64,000 nt of DNA from positions 1,144,880 through 1,208,879 of the forward strand of contig NW_008710211.1 of the NCBI RefSeq assembly GCF_000327385.1. Direction: 5' to 3'. The notes beneath the pieces were generated by a model. It saw only the letters and a program-made list of their open reading frames with translations, was not told the DNA's origin and did not search any database. Every line of letters starts with the position of its first letter. Position 1 is the stretch's first letter. Made by a program: the position numbers and the translations under genes. Below, in pieces: positions 26,678 to 39,789 of the stretch. The DNA comes from Lottia gigantea (taxonomy: Eukaryota > Mollusca > Gastropoda > Lottiidae).

Positions 26678-27079
26678 ATGCCAAACATTAGAAAAATTCT
26701 CAAACATAAGAAGAATTTACAAACATAAGAAGAATTCCCAAGAGTGGGTTTATATAGTGGTTGAAGACAAGTGGTTATGTTAAGAGAAATTGTAGAAGGT
26801 TATATAAACATATTACTCTACACATTATGACCAGGATTATTTTTACTATGTGGGTTCAGATTTCACGTCAAGCTGTGTTCGGGGTGTGGTTCTGGTATTT
26901 ATATTTAGATCAAGGTTAGAATGACTTATCTCAAGCTGCTAGGTTATTATCATGGAGGTGCTAATATGGACAATTAGTTCCTTGTTAGGCCACTTCAAAT
27001 ATATTTTCTTTTAATTGTAACAAATTGTTAAATAACTTTACAAGAGTACCTTGTTGGTTATATAAATATCACAAATTTT

Positions 27080-27345
27080 AAACCTGTTCTTTCAATAAAA
27101 TAGTAACTTGTTACCTTTCAACCACCATATCCTCTATTACACTTGGACACTGCATTAACCTTGTACCAGTGCCTTCTGTTGAACAGTAACTTGTTACCAT
27201 TCAACCATCATATTCTCTATTCCAAGTGGACACTGCTTCTGTTGAACACTAACTTGTTACCTTTCAACCATCTAATCCTCTATTATAATTAAACACTGCT
27301 TTAATCTTGAGCCGGTGCCTTCTGTGGAATAGTAACTTTCAATCC
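27080..27345 (+). repeat. Tandem repeat, about 60-80-bp units, 4 diverged copies
   Basis: The phrase TAACTTGTTACCTTTCAACC recurs near 27106, 27188 and 27250, with a shortened copy near 27330. Each is associated with GGACACTGC and TGCCTTCTGTTGAACAG. A related single copy is near 46035-46090 (GAACAGTAACTTGTTACTTT). Confidence 0.7.
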
Positions 27346-27446
27346 CCCTAGTGCAAAAAAATAAATTGAGGAATAGAAATATTTTTTAAAGATTATACAA
27401 AATATGGAAGATGTAATAACGGTACCAATGTTATTGAAATGACTAC

Positions 27447-27592
27447 AGTACGGGGGGAAAAGGGCGCCTGTGCACTTAAAGAAGCGTCGTTACGTAGGGG
27501 CGGACTTACAGTCCGACCCCTTCAGAATAAATCTTGCGTACGCCACTGGTCCCCCCCGCATAGAAAAAGCGATCTGCGCCCCTGTACAGTAC
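27447..27592. mobile_element. GC-rich MITE
   Basis: Inverted ends around TACGGGGGGAAAAGGGCGCC and GATCTGCGCCCCTGTA, flanked by ACAGTA on the left (27445-27450) and ACAGTAC on the right (27586-27592). GC-rich in AT-rich surroundings; short spurious frames only. Confidence 0.5.
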
Positions 27593-29040
27593 ATACTGAT
27601 ATAATATTTAAACTTTTAATGAAATGGTTGCATAGATACATATCAGTGTATGGAAATTATTTATTTTTACAATATTTTAGTATGTCAACATGACCCAGTA
27701 TCAAATGTATATTTCTTCGATGTCAAAATGCGATTTATTCAATTGAAAATGTAGCCAATATTTAGCACTACACAATAGATATGTAAATCTTCCTACTGAA
27801 GAACTTTAGTAGTAGTTTGCAATTTACAAAGTAAATATAATTTGAACAGAGAGATCAATTTAGACATTTAGACTCCCCACATCATTTTGGTTACATCATC
27901 ATTCAGTCATGTATGAATTGGGAAAGCAACATGTTGTGGCCTACTTGTGTAGGAAGAGGCGTGGGTGTATTTTGACAAGTGGCGAGGGTGTAATGAGGTC
28001 ATCGTTATATGATAGGACTATTTTTACGGAAGACCCGAACTAGATAATTGGTTGTTATGAATGTTTTCTCACATACGTGGGCGAGATGTAGATTATCATT
28101 GAATAAATATCAAATATCTCAAGTTAGATTTTTATCTTTTAAAATAAAAATATGTCAATATTTAAACTGCATGAGTAACGATAACATATCTATTTTCAAT
28201 ATGGCTGCTCGAAATGCTAGAAAAAGTTACAGTTCGTAATGGCTTTCATAAGATAAACAAGATGTTCAGGGTGTGCTCACTCTTCTAGACACCTGACACC
28301 ACTTTTCATTATGAAATACTTACTCACTTATTATTGATATACTTTCTCATGTGAAAAGGTTCATATGCTGCTACCAATGTATTGCAAGTATGTCGTTTGG
28401 ATTTTGGGTTTCGTTTTGCGGTTCTAATCAATTGTACTTGGTTTATTTTTTACTACTACTCATTATTGGGCCCCTCACAGAACAGAAACCATGATTTCGA
28501 AATACGATGTATTTTGATCCACTTTCATAAACATGTTCTCTCATCATGGCAAAATTTCAGAAAGTGCAGAAAAAACTCTGTGGTGTTTAGTTACAGTAAT
28601 GGAATTGGTCGGTTATCACATGCTACTGCCTGCAATTGACGTTGTGTTGACAGCACGAGATGAGCTCTTATCAATATGTACCGGAATAAACACCAATTTG
28701 ATAGTAATTGTAGAGATTGTTGATCAGTCACCTTTGCCTGCCGCCCTTTTCATTGTGAGACTATATCATGTAATAACTTGAATGACATTATATAGAATTT
28801 ACGTTGGGTAGTAATTGTTATTGGTATATTGTAGTTCACTGTTTTGTCAGATTATTCATATTCTATTGTCATTATTGATACTCAGAATATATGTTATATA
28901 TGAGAATATTTCAACTGTCAATAGAACAAATTGTATTTAGAATGTAAGGCCTATATAGTACAATGGAGTACAATGTTAAGTCAATGATTTTGAAAAATGG
29001 TGAGCATGATTTTGGAATGAGAATGTAAATTGAGATTGTA

Positions 29041-29375
29041 AATGAAATGAATGGAGTTTTACACCCTACTTTTCTGCACCTTGCAGATTGCAATGAGGAA
29101 ATTTTGCCAGGACAGTAGCATAAGACTACCCTTTTTTTGATTTCCAACTGTCGAGGGTTCTTAACGTGCGCAGCCTTTAGCATAGGGAGCGTCAGTTTAT
29201 TGTCCCATCCGTATAACTAGATGCTTTTTCCATGTCGGCCCCTCTTACCTGCATCGCTGACAGGGGGAAACCTGGTTGAAAAAAATAAAGGTATTACCTC
29301 AACATATGCCAGAATTGAACCCTGGCCCGTCAGGATAGCGAGCAAGCGTCTAACTTACTGAGCCACTGCGACTGC
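29041..29375 (-). mobile_element. Full-length tRNA-derived SINE with target duplication
   Basis: On the minus strand it begins GCAGTCGCAGTGGCTCAGTA, with an A box at GTGGCTCAGTAAGTTAG and a B box GGTTCAATTCT (complement of 29311-29321). A body follows, then the tail GGTGCAGAAAAGTAGGGTGT with AAAACTCCATTCATTTCATT. Flanks TTGAGATTGTA (29030-29040) and TTGAGAATGTA (29376-29386) are an 11-bp target duplication with one mismatch. It is the reference copy for the many tail fragments in the window. A body fragment without the head is near 4740-4820. Confidence 0.85.
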
Positions 29376-31754
29376 TTGAGAATGTATATGATCATTCAAG
29401 AGTACATAAAATGGATTCTCAATGATGCTGAACATTGTTTACTTAGTTCAAAAGTTTGGTTGACTTGATCGTCAGAATTTTGGCACCATGGCAGACAGCA
29501 GTTAGTTCACACAAATCATAATATGTTGTTGTTTACTTCAGAATTGCTGAATTGACTTGGCACATGAACACATTTCTCTGCCCTCATTATCTGGTGTTGG
29601 TGTACTAGATTATCTCACCTGTGTAGAAATCACATGAAACTTCCGTCACTGTGCATATTATAGAATCATTTCTGATAGAATTTTCACTAAAATTTATTTA
29701 AATCTAGTTTAGAAAACCACTAGAAGATTTCTGAAACATCTGACTGTTACCTTGATTGAAGTTTTGAAGTTCTTGGACTGTAATAGTAAAAAATACATTC
29801 CTTATTCCTGTGTCTTTCAATTGCTAATGTACCTTGCTTTCTCATTTACAGCTGTATTGTATCATATCCTTTTCTGTGGCATATTAAGGCAGTAATTTTT
29901 GGACAATGCCCTCCCCTCTCCCCTCAGGCAATAAAATATAAATTTATTCTACTTTTACTTCCAAACCATGTTATGTATTTTCTGGCTTAGACAATTTCCA
30001 GGGAGAAGCCGTTACTTGTGCTCTTTAAAATCAGCAAAGGTTTGTTTGGGCGCTCGGATGGCACACCATCATTGAAATCCTTGATATGCCACTGGGCCTT
30101 TTCCAATATGTCATTGGCTTGATTGAAAGACTGGACTTTTGTGTTTTAAAGAAAAACATTATTCAAACAAAAATTCTACATCCTGATTGAAAATTTACTG
30201 GAAATCTTTTTTTATATGTTCAAGGTTGAGAGTCATAACGAGTGAAAAATTTTGAAAAAGATTTTCTCCTGGATTAGTGTAGATAATCTATAGATTGAAT
30301 AAGCCAATGATATAATGACTCCAGTGAAAAGCCTTGTTATTATTGTAACCTTACCAAGTGTATAATCAAATTATTCATGCATAATAAATGAAGCTACATG
30401 AATATTCACGTTGGTGAAGTGCATACCCATTAATCTTTCGTCTTACATATGTTCATAAACATTCAGCTTTAGGCATAGATTGAACTTACTTATCCTTTGA
30501 AGTTTTGTTCATATTTTGTACACCTTATTTTACCTCTAGACAAAGAAATTATCGTGGCATAAAATCCAATGGTTTTGCATCAAAATTACACGGGCAATCA
30601 GTGCTTTTTCGGTAAAAAGGAAGTGGTTGAAAGCTGACAAACAAAGCACTGGCTTAGGCTTATCTTTCTTGTCTTAACAGGGAATTAATTAATTAAGGAA
30701 TTCAGGGGGCTGACTGCGTTTCTACGTGGGAAGCCATTATGCTGAATAGTCCTGAATTTGTGGACATATTGCCTACCTGCAAACAGAGAGTTAAGTACCT
30801 CACATTTAACAGTAAAAGAAATTAAATTCAACCAAGTTTCTGTTCTGTTTTTCTACTCCTGATTGGGCTAATGAAGACAGGTAATTATCTGAGTGTTCAA
30901 TGAGAAGAGTTAGGATAGGACAGCAGATTACTACACCACATCTCAGACACACACAAAATATATAAAACCTATCAAAAGAAAGAAGTTAATCCATTGGGCT
31001 GACCGAGCGCATCAAATATGCTGCATAGCCCTGAGTCTGCGCCTTAAGGTCTATTTCACTAATCAAGTTCGCCTTCTGTAAGTCATGTGCAATGTAGCAC
31101 AAAGCAAGTAAACCTAGCCATTCTGTCTTCCGACTACTGTCCTGTTAACATCTTCAAGTTTTGTCATGGTTTTCTACATAAAGTCTAATTATTAACCTTG
31201 AGTTCTTGTTGATCATCATGGAACAGGATCTATCCTAACTAACTGGTGCTGTGGTTACATAGGCTACGATTTACTGATAGTTTTATATAGATGAGTCAGT
31301 TTGGAATGGATTTAACTTTACATACATTATATCGTGAAAGAACATTTTGAGTTATGAAGTAACCAGTTACCCCCCTTTAACAGTGTTAACGACTCAACCA
31401 AACTTCTGATGATCATTGTGTTTAACAACCGAAAATAATTTCAACTTTAATGTTCATTATTTACCTATTGTAACTCTTCTATAAAAAAAATCACAAATAG
31501 TCGTGAAGTTGTAAGAAATTGACCTACTTATGTCAAGAGGCTTGGCTATAAAAATCATTAGATCTATATTTTTGTATTCTTCTCAATAACATCAGGTGTG
31601 GGAAGATTTCCTATGATATTTTTATACGTGTGAATTTTTAAAACCTGTTTTGTGATGGCCTCAATAAAGGGTTTGATTATAGATAAAACATGGTGACCAT
31701 ACATCACTAGGTTATTACAAATCATTAAAAATTCTTCAAACAAATGTAGAAATA

Positions 31755-31985
31755 CTGATGCAACCATGACAGCCTTGTCGTCAGGAATGAATTGGTGCTG
31801 GGGCTCAGATTTTGTACTTTTGAAGAAATAAAGGCCCAGAGAACTCATTTATGACTATTTTAAGCTGCCAAAAAGTATCAAAATCTATATCTTTTTGAAT
31901 TTGTACAAAGACACTGTAAATGAATCAATGCTGAACTGAAGAAGCTTTTGGGCCCACCCCCACAGACCCCACCCTAATGAACCAT
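31755..31985 (+). repeat. Interspersed repeat, copy A (family of about 230-260 bp)
   Basis: Shares long blocks with 59321-59545: AAAGGCCCAGAGAACTCATT, AGCTGCCAAAA, TTTGTACAAAGACACTGTAA and CCCCCACAGACCCCACCCTA. A minus-strand fragment lies at 15520-15615. Class unknown; probably a SINE or the end of a larger element. Confidence 0.7.
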
Positions 31986-32775
31986 GAGCTTTAAGCTTAC
32001 ACTGACAAAAATATAATATATCAGTCCACAGTGTAATGGAGGGTTCACGTTTTACCAGAAATGTAGGTACAAGTGACTTCTCCCAGAGAGAGATTTTAGG
32101 AGAGATGAAGAAATTATTGGATAGGTGAATAAAAAGAAAAAAATTAATAAATTAGTCGGCAATATAATGCTGTGATTATTTTTCGGAAGATCTAATTGAA
32201 GAGATTGAGAGTTGGAATGTGCGGCATTCTGTTTTCAAGTTTTGTACTAATTCAGCCTTGACCTTGTAATAAAGGTAGAGATAATGATCTGAATAGAAGA
32301 TGTATTTATATCCTGGTTTACAGCTCACAGCTCACAGCTAGTCAACATATTGCAGCACATTTCACAAAAAACTAAAGGAAAATAAATTAAATATTAAGCT
32401 CAGAAATTCATAAATGGTTTTTAACAAAAATTGACCCATCAAACATTGAGTTATAGTCAAATTACCCTCAATTCACAAGTAGCCATTATAGGACATGCGC
32501 ATATATTATAAATCATGCGCATAAATTAGATAGTTATTTGAATAAATTAATATATATATTAATTATATATTATATGGATTAAAGACTGTTGGAAGTTTTC
32601 ATGAAGGTTTAGATATTTGTACACTGGAATGTTTCATAGGAAAATGTTGTTGAACTGGTTTTTTGTGAATAAATCGTCAATTTGTACCCTTTCATTTCCA
32701 GTGTCATTTGGAATATCTTCTTTATAGGTAACTGTCTTTATTGGCCCAATGATATAAGCAGATATCTTCATATCT

Positions 32776-33082
32776 TTAAAGATGGGTTCCCTTATTTTCA
32801 TTTAGGAAAATGAAAAGGCTAATACTTTTGAATAGAAGTAGAGGTGTTCTAATGACTTGGAAAAATACCAGTTTGTCTCACATGTCCATAATTAATTCAT
32901 AATTAGCTAGAAAAAAGTCTTTTTTGGTTTATCCAGACTGTATACATTCATGGACATTTAAGATTGGTTAAAACTCTTAATTATATGCAATAAGAACATA
33001 ATGATATGATTAAGAATACATGATAATTCATTAAAAACACCCATTAATCAAATAGTTTGCTTAATTTGACACCCATCTTTAA
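32776..33082 (+). mobile_element. TTAA-flanked MITE, family 1, complete copy
   Basis: TTAA-AGATGGGTTCCCTTATTTTC at the left and ACACCCATCT-TTAA at the right, 307 bp including both TTAA. Inverted ends and TTAA duplication fit a non-autonomous piggyBac-type element. Other copies: 26371-26677, 41866-42210 and, reversed, 48242-48546. Confidence 0.85.
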
Positions 33083-33934
33083 GATATCTTTATAATTTCA
33101 TTACACAAGAGAGAACAACTCTGCAAAATGAGAGAGTTTTGCGTTTACAATTGTCACAGAATATTTTCAGTCCTTCATCTTTTATTAGGGTAAATATGTT
33201 ATATTTTCAAAGGTCAAGATAACCTGAATCAGTTAAAAATCTAACATTTATTCCACCCATTTCCTGATGATTTCAATTATATTTCAAGTTGACATTTTGT
33301 TGGATATCACTACAACAAAAAATTATGCAATTACTGATTTGAATTGACAAATACGAGACCAGAAGTCAGAAATGTCATGGTTTACACACAGGATGAAAAC
33401 TGGCATAATGTACGGCAATTTCTAAATAGCTGACAAAATAAAAAAGGGAGCAAGAAATAAATTCATCAGGAATTTTGATCTAATGTACGGCAATGTCAAT
33501 TCATTAGCAATCCTGCATTATTCGAAGAATAAGGAATATCAAAGACAAGTCTTCGAAGAAAGAGGTATAATCATTTCTGCAGAGTGCACTGCACCTACTT
33601 CTGATTACAACTCCTAGAAACTAATAGTTTTAAACTAGCTTGAAATGTTTATTGCTACATTTAGGGAGATACAACTGAACATTTTATAGCCCTATTCAGA
33701 CATGACTGGCAAGAATAAAAATGGTGTAATAAAAACTAAATTACCAGCTGATTAAAAAAATAACAATCCAGATGACCTGAAATTGCTTGTCCTAGACTAA
33801 AATTAATTGATTGATGTAATCATCAAAGCCTATCATGTAAGATCACGGCTTTACGTTGACAGAAAATCGAAGATGACAAATTGTGTTGATAAAGCTAGAA
33901 TACCTGGATCTATACATTATAGCCTGTCATAGCA

Positions 33935-34195
33935 GTGTAAGTTTTCAGAAGAACACTATAAAACACTGTCAGTTATCTGAGAAATCACTTGGACTCAAGT
34001 CATCACGTGGTTGTTAAGTTTTCAGAAAAAGAACACTATAAAACATGGTCTGTTGTCTGAGAAATGACTTGGACTCAAGTTATCCTGTTGTTGTTAAGTT
34101 TTCAGAAAAAGAAGTTAGAAGAACACAATAAAACACTGTCAGTTGTCTGAGAAATCACTTGGACTCAAGTCATCCTGTTGTTTTGCTTTCTGAAA
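33935..34195 (+). repeat. Tandem repeat, about 80-bp unit x3
   Basis: GTAAGTTTTCAGAAGAACAC followed by TATAAAACACTGTCAGTTAT and CTGAGAAATCACTTGGACTC recurs near 33936, 34014 and 34095. Confidence 0.85.
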
Positions 34196-35029
34196 AAAGG
34201 TTAAATCAACACTGTAGAGAACTATTATGGATTGTATTATGGATAGTTGTATGATGGTCTACAAATTTTGATATTAAGGTGTTTATGAAACAATGAAAAA
34301 TTGTATTTAAGCTATTGTTACAAAGGTACTATTTGTAAAAATAGGAATAGAAAAAGGCTGCACCAGAAACTGCAACTAGTTACTTTTGGGACGATACTTT
34401 TTGTTGGTTTTTTTATTGGTTCTGGTAAAGAATTCAATCTAATTCAATCCTTACACCATAAGAATGTATTCAATGTCCTATGACAAAGTGATATTTTAAG
34501 AGTGGGCTGTATACTTTTGACAATGCGGGTGATAAACACAACTTCCTTTATCAGGTGTTTATGGAATGGTGACATATTGTTCACCGGCAAAATATGAAAA
34601 TGAGTTTGAGCTTTATCATCATATGCAAACTAATTGACTAGTCTGCTGTCATTGTTTGACGAGGTTAACAAGACAGAGAAATGTTACAGAAAGGAATCTT
34701 GTTTCATCATCATGGCCAATTAAATGACGTAAAAAGGGCTGAATCTCTCACTGACCAGTGATATTTACTCTGGACATTTAATATATTCTTGACCACCATT
34801 TTAATTTCTATCTACTAATTTCTCACATACTTGATGGAATTCACCAGAAATTCAACTTTTTATTTTTATCTTGAGAAGAGACAAGAGCTACACATTCTGT
34901 TCAAAACAACCCTCTAAATGTCAAAATCTACAAGTTTCTAAGTGGATTCCTCATGTTTCTATAGAAAGAAGAAAACAAATACCATTCTCTGAAAACTGAC
35001 AAAATTTTTCCTGAATTGTTCGTGTGTTT

Positions 35030-35270
35030 TTTTTGTGTGGTTCTTAAGCACAGTAGGTTGTTTCTTTTCATGACGTTTGCTTGGTTACCGCGAGCGAATG
35101 GTGGCTGTGAGTTCCGATCATGACCAGTATGTGAAAGTACAATGACCTTGAATAAGTCATCTTCACTCATAATTCCAGTCGACCCAGCTGTAAATGGGTA
35201 CGGATAATCTGAGAAAGATCAATGCCAAGGCCAAAGACCAGCTGTTAAAAAGATCCTTAACTGTGAATCT
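35030..35270 (+). mobile_element. SINE-like repeat with CGACCCAGCTGTAAATGGGTA
   Basis: GAGTTCCGATCATGACC is B-box-like and CGACCCAGCTGTAAATGGGT is followed by GGATAATC and CCAGCTGTTAAAAAGATCCT. Related fragments: 11460-11600 (AACCCAGCTGTAAACGGGCT) and 15660-15765 (GGGTAAGGATAATCC, CAGCTGTTTATCAGGATCC). Class inferred. Confidence 0.55.
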
Positions 35271-37730
35271 AAGTTGTTCTTCTTGTAAAATACAGTTGTG
35301 TCTTTCTTGCAATTAATTTGGGGGATATGGCTTGATATTATATAGAAATAAATGACTATATATGACCATATCCCTTGAACTGATCTATAAAATATCATTC
35401 TAAATAGTTTATGCTGTGTGGGCAAAAATGTATAAGAACTGGGTGAAATGAGTGTTTGAAGTTGTAGAAATTTCTGGTTTTGCCTGAAAACATGGTTTAA
35501 CAAGTACTGAATTAATTAATAACTGTCATATTTCTACCTTCATCTATGGTCCATCTCCTGTAGTCCACTACGCCTACTGTTCTAGACTTGTAATACATCT
35601 TATAAAAAGCCTTGAATTTATACCTGGCAGAGATTTGGAGAAAAAATTTCGAGCTGCCTTGATGTCAAGATAAATTTGGAGTTATAGAGTAAATGTTTTA
35701 TTTTAGAATTTTTTGGGTTTAATTTGCATAAAAATAAAATTTCTGAAAAAACCTGATATATTTAGCTTAATGTCAAAATAAATTTTCAGATTTAAATCTA
35801 ATTTTTCATTCAAAATTTAATTAATTTGTGCAGCTATGATTCAGTTTAATAAAAAAAACTCAAAGAGATAACTGAATCTATTTTAAAACACGAGTTCGTC
35901 TGCACTTAAATTAACTTTCGTTTTCAGATTTCAAAATTTATCTGGACTTAAAGGCACCTTGTGAATTTGAATACTGTAACTTGCAATAATTTGTATTGAA
36001 ATAGATAATTGAATAAGGAAGACAGTATATGAATATAGTGATATAGTTGTATAACTAGTTGATATGAGGGGTTGTTTATCATCGATTCAGTGATTTGTGT
36101 TTTAAGAAATAATTAGAGTGTGACTCAATCAGATAACTAACTTCGACCTGTGATTTTCACAATCTTCCCGTTTGTTTCCATCTCTCTCTTAGAGGGTGGA
36201 GTCCAAATTTATGTCACTATTTTTTTAGGTGGACAATGAGTGTTTTGTGAATTCTTTCAACTGGACATAAACGTTATTGATAAAACAAATATCGAGATTG
36301 TATTCCTGAGATCGCGTATTCAACAATAATCATGTTCAAGCATAATAGTTACGCTATTTTGGGTCAGTGATTGTAAGACGACCTTTATACTACGATAGTT
36401 CAGGGTTGAATAGTAGGTGTCGTAAAGAATACGCTAAATCAACGATTTCTTTTCAATACTAACAGAAGTGAAGGACATATGTAAAAATTGTGAAGTAGAG
36501 TGAAGCCCAAAATGTGATCTTATTTTTCCAAATTTTCGAAGATAATTTCTAGTCATTGTTGGATTAAGGAGACGGATTAGTGAAGGATTATTGGATCCTG
36601 AACTTCAAGTTATTTGATTTTATTTAAAGAATAAGAATATAAATGATTGACTTGCAGTGATCATTTGTGTCTAGATTTTTTAATGATTAATTATGATTTG
36701 GAAGCTGTAATAAATTTGAGGACTAATTTGAAAGGATTTATTAATTTTAAGGAACTCCAGAATTCCAGATTTTCTTCATTAGAAACAGGAATTTTTAAAA
36801 AAAAAGATTAATCCATCAAAATAGTTGTGCTATCTCGAAATTTCACATTTTGTTTGTGATTAAATGATGCGTTAATGATTTAATTATTAGACAATTTATT
36901 TTTGCCGAAGGATACAAAAATTTGACAGAAATCAGACATTATTTGTTGCTGTAATGATTGACTGCTGCATTTTTTTTATGAGGCGTCTGCTACAGATCAA
37001 TGGTAGACTTGTTTATCAAGTGAAATTTATGTTTCCGTTATCCAAGTTGTGCCAAGGTGAATATTAAGTAACAAACTGTGTTTTTCATCTGTTGATTAAA
37101 ATTTGAAGTTAATTTTAAGAAATTTGAGACCAGGTGATAAAGATTGGAATATTTGACCCGAAATAGTTTATAACCTTCAGCTGGATTGAAATGTGATAAT
37201 CACAATTTTTAACGATTACCTTGATATTGTTTCTAAATTATACCAAATGGCCGTTATTGTTCACGGAGTAATTTGGAGTTGATTAACTTCTTCTGGATTT
37301 CGACCAAATTTCATCGAGTGGTTTTATTCAAACCAGCTTACCGATTCGTAAATATCTCAAACGCCACATGGCCTGAAATCTCTCATGACTCAATATTACT
37401 TTTTCTAATTCCACTCTAGATTCTAGTTGGATGGTTTTACACAAGGTGTCTTTATTACCTCTAATACTGGAGAGTTTACTTCATGACGATTGTGTGTGCA
37501 TGCAGGAAGTTACCTGAATTGGTAAAATGTAAACAAGAGTTTCATGGTGCATCTTTCGAATATTTTCGTGAAGTTTTTATTTTCGTAAAGGTGTTTTCTC
37601 ACAAGCAAGAAAATTGTGGTTTTTAATGTGGATAGAAAACTGAAGATATTTTTTCAGTGTTTGTGTTAGTGGTATTAATTTGTTTGGATTAACAACTTGG
37701 GTGTTAATTACCAAAAGATAAATTTTCAAA

Positions 37731-37901
37731 ATGAAGTCTGAATCGTATATGAATACCTATCCATATCGTGGATACAATCCGTTCAATTCCTACAAATTTT
37801 CGGCCAAACGTCCAACTGTTCATTGGGCGATGGATTTAGAGGATCTAGAGAATATGAAAAGAAAGAGAGAATACACTCCAAGAGCTCTGTTTAGATCTCA
37901 G
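37731..37901 (+). CDS. Tensin alternative first coding exon (57 codons)
   Basis: Opens with ATG (A at -3, AAAATGA) and begins MKSESYMNTYPYRGYNPFNS, ending REYTPRALFRSQ directly before a donor (CAG|GTAATG). An in-frame TAA four codons before the ATG (37719-37721) and the absence of an acceptor close by mark it as a first exon and not an internal one. The segment is rich in Tyr, Asn and Lys and has no domain I recognise. It replaces the C1-type N-terminus of the long form. It ends in phase 0 and joins 41773-41817, 3871 nt downstream. The upstream 1.5 kb would hold the promoter and leader of this short isoform. Confidence 0.75.
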
Positions 37902-37962
37902 GTAATGTCTTTAATGTTTCAACCAATCAACAGTTAACAGTTTTTTTGAAATAAAAAATAGA

Positions 37963-38285
37963 CCCCTGAGGCAGATATCTCAAGGAATGGTCTGGGTTTT
38001 TTAAATCAAAATAAAGGCTTTTAAGACATTTGTATATTATGAGAGGAAGAATATATCATTGAAGTTATAGTTATCATTTCAATTTTGATTTCTCGTAAAC
38101 TCCTTCTTAATCAACAGTTTACAGGAATTTAATGACCTTCTTTTTTATTTTAAGATAAAAAATAAAACCCTGAGACATTCAGATATTTGCATAAAATGCC
38201 TTTGGTTTTATTTTAAATCAAAATAAAGGCTTTTAAGATATTCATATATTATGAGAGGAAGAATTTATCATTGAAGTTATAGCAA
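37963..38285 (+). repeat. Direct duplication about 204 bp apart
   Basis: AAATCAAAATAAAGGCTTTT followed by AAGACATTTGTATATTATGA and GAGGAAGAATATATCATTGA occurs at about 38012 and 38216, each preceded by a CCCTGAG block. Confidence 0.8.
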
Positions 38286-39059
38286 TTCAGTTTATCATTT
38301 CAGCTTCCATTTCTCATAATATCCTTCTTTAGATGTCAACAAAAGTATAAACATATTTTCATTTGTCAAAACTTCTAAAATCTTGAAATTCTAGTTTGAT
38401 GGGTTGACAGATCTGATATTTCATACACCAAACAGAATTTTAACTTGTAATATACTGATATCAAACACAATCCTGTATCCAACAGACCTGTACAACAGGT
38501 ATCAAAGTTTTTAATCTTGGCAGGACATCGGGTTCAGCTTGGAGATGTTGATGGCTAAAGATCATTTACAGCATTTCTGAAATATAGGTTAAGAGTGGAA
38601 AGACTTCACAAGATCTTTTGAAATCCAGATGTAAACTTGTTGTATAATATTTACATCAAAATTTGAAGAATTATGAGATTTTAGAATGAAAGTTGATGAA
38701 CGCGTCTGTAAATTATAAACGCTGTTTCACTCACACTTTTAAAATCTGGTTTTAGTTATGTTTTAAATGAAATTAACGATGTTTTTACCTCCTACTGTTT
38801 CAAACTGTAATACGTTGATAAAGCAAGGTGAAAGTCTTCTTGCATAGTTGTATTTTTATCTATCATGTTCATAACCTTTTGAGTTTTAATTTTAGACTTG
38901 TCATATTATTTTTTTTTATGACGTTCAGGTGATATATAGCCTGTTTTAGTGCTTGTGCACCTTAATGCATTTCATTTCATTTCTGGAGCAACTACTGTAA
39001 CTCTTCTTCTGCATTGGGCTTTTTTTAGAGTTGGAGATGTTCAGTTTGTTGTTTAAATC

Positions 39060-39216
39060 CAGTGGCGGAGCCAAAGGGGGGGCAGAGGGGGCAGTCACCT
39101 CCTCCCTCGCAGCCCCAAATGCAAGTTTTTCAGGCATGACTCTCATAACTAGGTTAGAAATTTGGGCAACCACAGATGTTTCGCTCCTCTCGGAGGTCAA
39201 TCTGGCTCTGCCACTG
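39060..39216 (+). mobile_element. hAT-like MITE of the CAGTGGCGGAG family
   Basis: 157 bp with inverted ends CAGTGGCGGAGCCA and TGGCTCTGCCACTG. Flanks TTTAAATC (39052-39059) and TTTAAAAC (39217-39224) match at 7 of 8 bases, as expected of a hAT target duplication. GC-rich interior. A truncated copy is at 23899-24050. Confidence 0.85.
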
Positions 39217-39789
39217 TTTAAAACATACTTATGAAAACAGTAATAAAAATGTATTCTTCTGAAGGGGGAAGGAGAGGGATATTCTCTAGCTGAGTATGAC
39301 ATGCCCACTCCTCGGGAACACCTACTACCACCTAGCTCTTGGGTTAATCAAGATACTAGTAAAAGTAGATTTGAGTTGGGCATTTTTTCGTTATAATCCA
39401 AATAGACTTGTTCTGTTAAGGTGCTGCAGTGTCAGTCCTCACCTAGTCAAGTCTAAAAAAGTATTTCCCTCACCATGTATGGACGCCCGTTCTGAATGGT
39501 TTGGCCACACCTGATTGTGTTGTACAGTTTTTTCAGTCCTTAAACATGATTGGATTGAAAAACCAAAATATAAAAATTGTATGTAAATAGGAAGATGCCA
39601 GATACAGGTGTAGAACCAGAATAGAGTCTATTATTAATCTGACATTTATCTGACATTAACTCCTTAAAAATTGCCCCATAGATCCTGACCTCTGACCTTT
39701 CTAAGTTCTGGTTTATTGATGATATCTTTATAATATTGACATGTTGTAACATTTTCAATATCATTATTTATATTTCTTACTTGAGGTGC

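Larger units (their letters stand above)
18883..37730. other. Large 5' intron region
   Basis: No exon with protein support. It holds GC-rich hAT-like MITEs (19810-19960, 27447-27592), palindromic GGCCC-ended MITEs (20238-20434, 24327-24477), TTAA MITE copies (26371-26677, 32776-33082), a full-length tRNA-SINE (29041-29375), tandem duplications (21364, 27080, 33935), two exon-like islands with good splice signals but no tensin-compatible frame (20791-20874, 26189-26250), and the 5' flank of the exon at 37731. About 35900-37700 is relatively free of recognisable repeats, as expected of a promoter and 5'UTR region. Confidence 0.6.

Noticed and set aside
29300-29375. tRNA gene
   Set aside because: A and B boxes are present but there is no complete cloverleaf. 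It is the head of a SINE with tail and target duplication.
38946-39308. 120-codon minus-strand open frame
   Set aside because: Largely the antisense of the GC-rich hAT-like MITE at 39060-39216; the composition explains the lack of stops.
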